64,000 nucleotides of DNA from an uncultured Paracoccaceae bacterium (GTDB lineage: Bacteria > Pseudomonadota > Alphaproteobacteria > Rhodobacterales > Rhodobacteraceae). Location: assembly GCA_947488175.1 (NCBI GenBank), contig CANKYO010000002.1, forward strand, positions 186,001 to 250,000, written 5' to 3'. Of this stretch, positions 17,336 through 24,189 are shown piece by piece (the first letter of the stretch is position 1; each line of letters begins with the position of its first letter). The position numbers and the translations under genes were made by a program. The notes beneath the pieces were generated by a model. The model worked only from the letters and a program-made list of their open reading frames with translations. It had not been told where the DNA came from and did not search any database.

Positions 17336-17701
17336 TTACGCGCCGCTGCTGATTTTTTCCAGGCAAGGGCGGGCGTCTGACAGGAACGACGCAACATCCA
17401 CGTCAGGCCTGCACACACAACATAAAACATCCGAAGGTTCATCAGGGGCGCGCAAAAAAATCCGCAACTGGTTCTTGGTCGCCACAAATGCAGCACTGCT
17501 TGGCGTGTCGCCAAATGCGGGCTTCTTTGCCGTGCCAAGGGCCAGTGCCGCCTCGGCGCATAATCGGTCCAACACCTCGCGGCGGTGATCAGCATTTGTA
17601 TTCGTTACCAAAATCATCTGCGTGGACAAATCGGCAAATGCGATCGTCTCGCATCCGTCAAACTTGCCTTGCAGCGCATCTAAATCGTCCACAACCATCA
17701 T
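17336..17701 (-). CDS. Small unknown protein, possibly roadblock-like, in the kinase/dynamin cluster
   Basis: A 121-residue cytoplasmic protein of unknown family. The pattern is a first helix (DDLDALQGKFDGCETIAFA), strands, a long helix (REVLDRLCAEAALALG), more strands and a final helix (LSDARPCLEKI). It is reminiscent of the Roadblock/LC7 fold used by GTPase partners such as MglB, but sequence resemblance is weak and this is inference. Two possible ATGs (17701, 17698) lack a strong ribosome site. It lies 77 bp after the 287-residue GTPase gene and is co-directional with it. Confidence 0.6.
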   Translation of the reverse strand: MMVVDDLDALQGKFDGCETIAFADLSTQMILVTNTNADHRREVLDRLCAEAALALGTAKKPAFGDTPSSAAFVATKNQLRIFLRAPDEPSDVLCCVCRPDVDVASFLSDARPCLEKISSGA

Positions 17702-17778
17702 TCGCGCCCAGTTTTCAGCCCATGTCTTTCGTGACTACGCCAAGATAGTCACTTGTGGAAGCCTGTAAAAGGGGGCGA

Positions 17779-18642
17779 TCAGGAACCGGAGTTGACGTCA
17801 GTGCCGGTTGGGGCCGCGGGACGCTCGCGTTTTGGCTTATCCGCATCCAGCGGGCGCTGCACCCGGCGGGGGGCAACAGTGGGGGCGACAGGCTCTGGAA
17901 TGGTGGTGCCATTGGCCACGTTATACAGCGGCATGGCAGAGCGTGCGGCCAGCGCCGTCAGCTTGCCGATGGTGTCGATGAAGTGATCGACAAAGGGGCC
18001 GGCACCGCTGCCATCCCATTTGTCGTAATCATCGCCCGCTTCCAGCGCTTGCAAAAGCGAGATCGGGAAAGTGCCGCCGAACATATCCTTGGTTTCGCGA
18101 CGGACACGTTTGAACACGCGACGCCGATCCGTATCAGTGGTCAGCTTGTCATAGCGGGTGATCAGCAGGATCGAATTCTCACGGACCGCGTCTGGAATCG
18201 TGTCCCATACGGCGGCCTCGGACTGGCGCCAGGCCTGCGTGGCATGGGTACACCAGATCACGGCATCGATTTCCGGCAGCATGCGTTCCCAGACCGTCGA
18301 TTCCATATTCGGGTCGGAAATGCCGGGAAAATCGATCAGGTCGATCAGGTCGAGAATTTCAGCTTCGATAAACAGGCGGATGAAGCGGGTTTCCTCGACG
18401 GGAATGCCCTCAAGCCGGTCCAGTGACACAGGTTCGGTGCTGCCATCCACATCAACGCGATAAGGGGTGTCGGACCCGTGCGAAATCCAGACAGGCGACA
18501 GGCGGGTGGCGGTCACCTTTTCCGGCAATGGCCGGGACCCCAACAACAGATTGGACAACGTACTTTTGCCCGCACTGAATTCGCCCATCAGGGCGATGCG
18601 GGGTTTACGTGGCCCGCCGGGTGCGGGGGTCTGATCACTCAT
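17779..18642 (-). CDS. Dynamin-like GTPase (small, G domain only)
   Basis: A 287-residue protein. G1 is GEFSAGKST (residues 20-28), with switch-type residues ATRLSP after it; G3 is DFPG and G4 is TRYDKL. GEFSAGKST is typical of bacterial dynamin-superfamily GTPases. The protein is almost only a G domain with a Pro/Lys-rich tail (PRRVQRPLDADKPKRERPAA), lacking the long helical stalk of a full dynamin. It starts 11 bp after the 690-residue dynamin-like gene, suggesting co-translation and a partner role, as in bacterial dynamins that work as pairs. Confidence 0.85.
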   Translation of the reverse strand: MSDQTPAPGGPRKPRIALMGEFSAGKSTLSNLLLGSRPLPEKVTATRLSPVWISHGSDTPYRVDVDGSTEPVSLDRLEGIPVEETRFIRLFIEAEILDLIDLIDFPGISDPNMESTVWERMLPEIDAVIWCTHATQAWRQSEAAVWDTIPDAVRENSILLITRYDKLTTDTDRRRVFKRVRRETKDMFGGTFPISLLQALEAGDDYDKWDGSGAGPFVDHFIDTIGKLTALAARSAMPLYNVANGTTIPEPVAPTVAPRRVQRPLDADKPKRERPAAPTGTDVNSGS

Positions 18643-18653
18643 TCATCGGTTCC

Positions 18654-20726
18654 TTATGCCTCAGCCGGTGCGCCATCGCTAAGCTCTTCAAAGATGAATT
18701 CGAACAGCTCTTCGCGCTCTTGCTGCGCAGTGATACCAAAAATATCTTTCAAATCGTCAACGCCGATGTTGGATTTGTCACTGATATCGGTCAGCAGCGC
18801 GCGCTGCTCGGCCAGAAACTCGCGCAGCTCGCGTTCGGCCATCTGGCGAATATCCTCGGCCTGACGCACCTTCAGCTCGTCCACGATAGGGGCAGTTTCC
18901 GCTTCGATCAGGTCATAGAACCCGCTGGCAAAGGCGCGATAGCCCTTGCGACGTTTCCACCAGCCTTTCCACCACGATGTCTGCAGGTCCAGCGCGATGG
19001 TCTGGCCCAGTGAAACCGGGGCCGGGATTTCAGGGGCCGCCGGTGGCGTGATGGAAAAGTTTTCGACCGCAACACCAAAGGCGGTGCGATATGTTTCGGC
19101 CAGATCACCCGCAGCGGCGGCAAATACCTGATCACAGGTTGATGCCACGTTGCGGCGCATGACCTGATAGCTGGTGCGCAACAGCATGCGCAAACCGTCC
19201 GGGCTGTATTGCCAGATCTGGTCTTCGCCGTTCTTTTCCAGATGCTGCAGCAGGGATTCCAGCGCGCGATCCAGGAACCGCTTGTGGGACTGATCCACGC
19301 GTGACCCGAATTGCTGAAACACGATGTCCAGCCGGTCATGCAGGAATTTCAGGTTATCGGCCTCCAGCTTGTCCAGATGCGCCGCCAACTGATCCGGTGG
19401 CATCATCGCAACGCTGTCACCGTCAATCCGCATCGACACGACAGAGTTCGAGGCGCGCACGCCGCCTACAAGGTTCAGGGCGCGTTTGCGTGATGCTGAC
19501 AGCACCTCGGCACCCGGACCTTCGGCGATGCGCTCTGACAGCGCCTTATAAAGCGCGGGGACACCCGACAGATGCCAGACCAGCTCGTTCGTTTCCATGC
19601 CAGACGTACCGGAATCGAGCGCGACCTCTGCCCAGTTGAACAGCGCCGCAGCACTATCAGCCACGATATCGTTCAGGTCCTCGGACAGGGCGATATTGGC
19701 CCAATAGGCACTGCCGAAAATCACTTCCGGATTTTCGGGTCCATTATTGTCGGCGAGCGTCTGCAGAATGCTGTCGCGGATTTCAGGGACCTGTTCAGCC
19801 GGGTTCGACAATTCATCGATCCGGTTGACAAAGATGATGACCTCGCGGGATTTGACGTTCGCGATCAGGCGGATCAGGCCCATATCCATCGAGCTCAGCG
19901 CCTGATGGGCAGACAGGACAACCACGCAGATGCGGCTGTCGCGCAGGGCATTGATGGTGATCTGCTCGCGCATCATGAAGGTATCGTTGACACCGGGCGT
20001 GTCGCGCAGACACAGCGGCATCGGAATGGAATCCGCTTTAAGATACAGGTCGGCCGATTTGGTGATATCGGCGAACTGACCCTGCTGGTCCTCTTCGTCC
20101 ATATCCTCGAAATCATCGCCCATGCAGACATAGCGCTGGACCAACTCATCGCTCAGTTCGGCATAGTTATGCTTTTGACCCAACAGCAGTTCGAACTTGC
20201 GGCCAAGGCGGGCCTTGGTCTTTTCGCGCATCTCGGCGATTTGTTCGCGGACTTTTTCCAGTTCCTCGTCAGCACCCGCACGGGCGGACAGTTCACCGAT
20301 TCGGCCACCGTTTTCGACCAGATGATCCCACTCACCCTGGCTGAAGAACTGGAACGACGCGGTGGGCGCGTCGGGCGGTAGCGGCGCGTTCAGGTGCAGC
20401 GAGGTGACAACCGATGTCCACGGGTTCACATCAGCGGGCAGCAGATCGGGGCGGCCCACCATCGCGTTCACCAGCGATGTTTTGCCCGATTTGATCTGGC
20501 CGATCATGGTGATGCTGGGTTCAAATGTCCGTAACTGCCTGATAAGTTTTGCAGATTTCTTCTCTGCATCCGGGCCGCCAAGTTTCACGACGTCCGCAAG
20601 GGTCGCCTCGAGATCGGTGATCTCATCATGAAACGCGTCCAGCTTTTCAAGGCCAAGTCGCATGAAAGGGTGGTGCGCTGCAGGGACTTTGTACCCGTCC
20701 CCTTTTGTCAGCTCTTCCATCTTCAT
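18654..20726 (-). CDS. Dynamin-family GTPase (large)
   Basis: A 690-residue protein with G1 GQIKSGKTS (about 76-84), G3 DTPGVND and G4 NRIDEL, followed by a long helical region. A Trp/Lys/Arg-rich patch WWKGWWKRRKGY lies near residue 580-592 and could serve as the membrane-binding paddle, since there is no clear transmembrane helix. This size and layout fit a membrane-remodelling bacterial dynamin. The ATG has GAGGA upstream. The gene follows a 162-bp gap with a hairpin, so it may start a second transcription unit in the cluster; the small GTPase follows after 11 bp. Confidence 0.85.
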   Translation of the reverse strand: MKMEELTKGDGYKVPAAHHPFMRLGLEKLDAFHDEITDLEATLADVVKLGGPDAEKKSAKLIRQLRTFEPSITMIGQIKSGKTSLVNAMVGRPDLLPADVNPWTSVVTSLHLNAPLPPDAPTASFQFFSQGEWDHLVENGGRIGELSARAGADEELEKVREQIAEMREKTKARLGRKFELLLGQKHNYAELSDELVQRYVCMGDDFEDMDEEDQQGQFADITKSADLYLKADSIPMPLCLRDTPGVNDTFMMREQITINALRDSRICVVVLSAHQALSSMDMGLIRLIANVKSREVIIFVNRIDELSNPAEQVPEIRDSILQTLADNNGPENPEVIFGSAYWANIALSEDLNDIVADSAAALFNWAEVALDSGTSGMETNELVWHLSGVPALYKALSERIAEGPGAEVLSASRKRALNLVGGVRASNSVVSMRIDGDSVAMMPPDQLAAHLDKLEADNLKFLHDRLDIVFQQFGSRVDQSHKRFLDRALESLLQHLEKNGEDQIWQYSPDGLRMLLRTSYQVMRRNVASTCDQVFAAAAGDLAETYRTAFGVAVENFSITPPAAPEIPAPVSLGQTIALDLQTSWWKGWWKRRKGYRAFASGFYDLIEAETAPIVDELKVRQAEDIRQMAERELREFLAEQRALLTDISDKSNIGVDDLKDIFGITAQQEREELFEFIFEELSDGAPAEA

Positions 20727-20890
20727 TCTTGTCCGTCCTCAATCACTCTTATTGGCACCACCTTTACCAGTTGATAGCCCCGCCGCCAAATCACGAGGCT
20801 TACACTGTTTTTATTGCCATAATGGAAACAGACCAGAACGGCAAAAGTGTGGCACAGTTTTCATAAAATTGTTAGCTGTTGCAACAGCTT
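20727..20890. promoter_or_regulatory. Intergenic break inside the kinase/dynamin cluster, with terminator-like palindrome
   Basis: AGCTGTTGCAACAGCT (20874-20889) is a perfect 16-bp palindrome overlapping the stop codon of the upstream GTPase gene. On the minus strand an AT-rich stretch follows it. The rest of this 162-bp gap is AT-rich and is the only sizeable break in the first part of the cluster, so it probably holds a partial terminator and an internal promoter for the dynamin genes. Confidence 0.45.
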
Positions 20891-22235
20891 ACGCCGCCAG
20901 ATCGGCCTGCAACTCGTGCTTGAGCTGCAAGAGCAGACTAAGCGCCTCGATTGCAGCGCTATCACGCTTTTCCATCTGCATCAACTGGACCAGATCAGCG
21001 GCATCCATTGCCGCGTCGCGGGCTATTTGCAAGGCTGCGTCGGCGTCATCACCGTTCTCGTTCAGGTGATCACTGATCCACTGCACATGCTCCACAGCCT
21101 TTGCAATTATGGTCGCAGCGCCACCATCGTCAATATTATCGACCTCCGCGATCAGTGCGCGGCTTTGTTCAATGATGTAAGCCACCGCTGCCTCATAGGC
21201 CTCTCGGGACGCCGGGTGCAGTGTGACGATATTGGACTCGGCAACCGGTTCTTCGACCGCTGGTATCTTCGCTGCCGCAGCGTCAGGTTGTGGCGCTGCC
21301 GTTTCAGTCTCAGCAACAGTGGCGTCGATTGCGGTTTCAATCTCGGCGGGTTCCCGCTCAGGTTTCGGCGTTGGCGCGGCGTCCGCTGCTTCGGGCGACA
21401 GAATGGGGGCCAGAACGTCGGCATGCTGATGCAGCAGAATATCGGCCATATCCACGGCGGTCTGGCGGCCCATATCCACCTGCTTCAGCACAGCCGAAAT
21501 CAGTGCGGTGCCGCCGCTGCTGCGCATGAGGTCCTTGTCCACCGTCTTGTTCGGGCGGCGGGCCGCAATGGCCTGCTTGGTCGCGATGGGCATGATGTGG
21601 GCGAACTCATCCCGGGCAATCATGTTGATACCGTCCAGGGTCTGATCCAGCATGTTGTTGGCGCGCAGGAAATCCGCCTTGGTCAGCATCAGAAACCCGT
21701 GATCCTTGATGATGTCAGGCATCTCTGACCAAAGGGACTGTTCGATCTTGCTGAATGACTGGGTGCACCAGATGGCGACCTCGCAACGTTTGCTGGCCCA
21801 TTGGCTGGCGCGTTGCAGGGCGGTCGGATCGTCGGGTGTCACCACCTCAAGCAGGCTGATCTTGGTCAAGGCGGCCAGTGGCATCTGCATTTCGACAAAG
21901 GCGGGGGACATGGCGGCGATCTTGTCGCCGTCGGCATGGTCAACGGTCTGCTTACTGCCGTCCGCAAGCGTGACGACCGATTGCGGGGTCTCGCCATAGC
22001 TGAGCTGCAAGGTCGGAAAAGGGGTGTCAGGCGGCAGGACGATCGCACCCACCAACAGGTTCAGTAATGTCGACTTGCCTGATCCGGGGCGGCCCAACAG
22101 GGCGATACGCACCGGTTTCTGCAGGCGGCTCAGCAGATGTTCTGCCTTCTCCTGCACGGACGAAGGCAGCAGATGTGACTCTACTGCCTGCGTCAGTTGT
22201 TCTTGGACGCGCGCGCCCAGAGATCGATTCGACAT
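20889..22235 (-). CDS. GTPase of the dynamin/TRAFAC class with helical C-terminus
   Basis: A 448-residue protein with P-loop LGRPGSGKST (about 47-56) and G4 motif TKAD, but no orthodox DxPG (the equivalent region reads EVVTPDDP). A G domain of about 240 residues is followed by a Pro/Ala/Glu-rich linker and a helical C-terminal domain of about 120 residues. The start codon overlaps the phosphatase stop (TAATG) with GGAGG upstream, so it is translationally coupled to the PP2C gene. This ties the GTPases to the phosphorylation module. Membership of the dynamin group is likely but not certain. Confidence 0.8.
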   Translation of the reverse strand: MSNRSLGARVQEQLTQAVESHLLPSSVQEKAEHLLSRLQKPVRIALLGRPGSGKSTLLNLLVGAIVLPPDTPFPTLQLSYGETPQSVVTLADGSKQTVDHADGDKIAAMSPAFVEMQMPLAALTKISLLEVVTPDDPTALQRASQWASKRCEVAIWCTQSFSKIEQSLWSEMPDIIKDHGFLMLTKADFLRANNMLDQTLDGINMIARDEFAHIMPIATKQAIAARRPNKTVDKDLMRSSGGTALISAVLKQVDMGRQTAVDMADILLHQHADVLAPILSPEAADAAPTPKPEREPAEIETAIDATVAETETAAPQPDAAAAKIPAVEEPVAESNIVTLHPASREAYEAAVAYIIEQSRALIAEVDNIDDGGAATIIAKAVEHVQWISDHLNENGDDADAALQIARDAAMDAADLVQLMQMEKRDSAAIEALSLLLQLKHELQADLAA

Positions 22236-23326
22236 TACTTACCTCCGGCGGCTATCTTAGCCGGCGGCGCAGCCGCATCAACCTCCTGATCTGGTGTGTC
22301 TGTTGTGTCGTCGGTCTTGTTGGCATCAGCCTTCGGGTCAACCGGTTTGACCGGTTTGACTTCCTTGATGACCGGCGGAAGCTGCAGATCACCGCTGATC
22401 TTTTCCTTGGGCTTGCCGGCAGGGATGCCATCAGCCCCAGGTGCATCATCATCCATCTGCACCACGCGGGTGACAGTGGCAGCATGGGTTTCCACATGGC
22501 CGATCGGCTTGGCGCGGATGGCGCGGATCACCGGCTTGTTGTGGTTCAGCTTGATGACCGAGAAGGAACAGTTGTCCTGATCGGGGTCCGCCAGGGCCTC
22601 AATCGCCTCCAGCAGATAACCGCAGATCTCAGCGCTCTTGCGGCGGCGATAGCGGTGCAGAATCTTTTGGATCTTGTCGTCTTCCAGATATTGCAACCCG
22701 TCAGAAGAGACGACGACAATATCGCCAACCTGCAATTCGAACGGGGTCTTGGGGCAATCGGACTTCGCCACGCGATCACCCAGGATCACAGAGGTCAGAC
22801 AGTTGCGATCAGGGTGGTTCTTGCCCGCCTCGGGGTCCAGCAAGCCCGATTTCACCATGAAATCGATCTGAGGGGCCATCGAATGGTCCTCATTCAACTG
22901 CTGCATCTTGCCTGCACGATAGTGATACAGGGGGCTGTCACCGATAGACATCCAGAACATGCGGTTTTCAACCAGCACCAGTGACACCAGCGTGGCACCC
23001 ATGCCCCGGGTCTCGGGGTGTTCCATCACATGCTCGCGGACGCAGTTGTTTGCGTTGACCGCGGCAGAGGTCAGGTAATGGGGGATCTCGGTTTCAAAAT
23101 CAGCAAAGTTTGCGCTTTGAAACTTCAGCTCGCTATAGACTTCGGTGACCACGATCTTACTGGCCACGTCACCGGCAGCATGGCCACCCATGCCGTCAGC
23201 AAGGACCACAACACCACTGTCCATCCCAAAGGGAAAGTCAGTGACAATCGCGTCTTCTTGATAGTCACGTCCGCCCTGACAAATCGCCGAAGCGACGTCA
23301 AAACGAGGTTCAGGCGATCGCCACAT
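22235..23326 (-). CDS. PP2C-type Ser/Thr protein phosphatase
   Basis: A 363-residue protein with the PP2C metal-site motifs RDYQEDA, LADGMGGHAAGD, FWMSIGDSPLY, VVVSSDGLQ and a late DQDN. The catalytic domain covers about 250 residues; the tail is Pro/Lys/Asp-rich. Of several in-frame starts, ATG at 23326 is best because GGGGAGG lies six bases upstream; it overlaps the FHA gene's 3' end by 17 bp. It probably reverses the phosphorylation made by the kinase at 26451. The kinase/FHA/PP2C set is the same trio that controls some type VI secretion systems, but no secretion genes are present. Confidence 0.9.
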   Translation of the reverse strand: MWRSPEPRFDVASAICQGGRDYQEDAIVTDFPFGMDSGVVVLADGMGGHAAGDVASKIVVTEVYSELKFQSANFADFETEIPHYLTSAAVNANNCVREHVMEHPETRGMGATLVSLVLVENRMFWMSIGDSPLYHYRAGKMQQLNEDHSMAPQIDFMVKSGLLDPEAGKNHPDRNCLTSVILGDRVAKSDCPKTPFELQVGDIVVVSSDGLQYLEDDKIQKILHRYRRRKSAEICGYLLEAIEALADPDQDNCSFSVIKLNHNKPVIRAIRAKPIGHVETHAATVTRVVQMDDDAPGADGIPAGKPKEKISGDLQLPPVIKEVKPVKPVDPKADANKTDDTTDTPDQEVDAAAPPAKIAAGGK

Positions 23327-24146
23327 CTTCATCCTCCCCGTCGGCGTCATCGTCAGTCCAGCTGAAATCTTCATTGCAGAGGGCTACGAAACGCAGAACC
23401 GTCTCACCGATACGCATCACATCACCGGTTTTCAGCGTCTCATTGCTGATCAGCGGCTTGTTGTTCAGGCGCACGATATTGGACTTGCCGCCATGGCCCA
23501 GCGTGAATTCCGCTGTTTCGGGGTCATAGACGATCGCCGCATGGTTCGTGCGCGAAATGGAATTGTCACCAAAATCAAGCTGCACCGCCTGATCCTCACC
23601 GCGTCCGATCTGGGACATGCCGGCGAACAGGGAAAAGCTTTCGCCGCGGCCGGGGCCTTCGGCGACCACGATCCAGCCAACCGGGAATTTGGTGCGCCGT
23701 GCGGGGGGCGCAGACGGGATCGCGGGTGCATCATTGAAGATATCAACGACATCACCGTCAGATTTGTCAAAACCGATCAGGCGTGTCTTGGTACGGCGGG
23801 CGCGGGCAGGTGACCGGGACGCCGCGGCAGAGGCGGCGGCAGCCGCAGAAGTGCTGCGCGCCGATGGCGCAGTCGCAGGCAGTTCGGTCGAACCGGCATT
23901 GTCATCCATGTCCCAGATATTCACCGCAGGGGCCGCTTCGGCACCGTCGCCGTGGTTCACCTTGCTATTGATATTGGTCAGGATATCCGTGACCGCCACG
24001 TCGCCGTTCTGGCCGGGCTGCAGGGCCTGGTTCTCATCCACGATGGATCCGATGGTGTCGCGATACGACTGTTCCAGAGATCCGGACGCACCACCAGCAT
24101 CTTCATTTGTACGCTTCTTGCCAAAAATAGAGCGAAGAAATTTCAT
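23310..24146 (-). CDS. FHA-domain protein
   Basis: A 278-residue protein. It begins with a basic MKFLRSIFGKKR, then has an Ala/Ser/Arg-rich disordered middle (about 85-120) and a C-terminal FHA domain (about 155-265). The domain shows IGRGEDQ, SISRTNHAAI and NNKPL, the phosphothreonine-binding loops. The tail is very acidic. It is the expected phospho-reader for the neighbouring kinase and may bring phosphorylated partners to the GTPases. It is overlapped by the phosphatase start, so the two are co-translated. GGTAGGTAAA precedes its ATG. Confidence 0.88.
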   Translation of the reverse strand: MKFLRSIFGKKRTNEDAGGASGSLEQSYRDTIGSIVDENQALQPGQNGDVAVTDILTNINSKVNHGDGAEAAPAVNIWDMDDNAGSTELPATAPSARSTSAAAAASAAASRSPARARRTKTRLIGFDKSDGDVVDIFNDAPAIPSAPPARRTKFPVGWIVVAEGPGRGESFSLFAGMSQIGRGEDQAVQLDFGDNSISRTNHAAIVYDPETAEFTLGHGGKSNIVRLNNKPLISNETLKTGDVMRIGETVLRFVALCNEDFSWTDDDADGEDEDVAIA

Positions 24147-24189
24147 TTTACCTACCTTCCATTTACGTCACAGACGAGGATTGGTTGCA

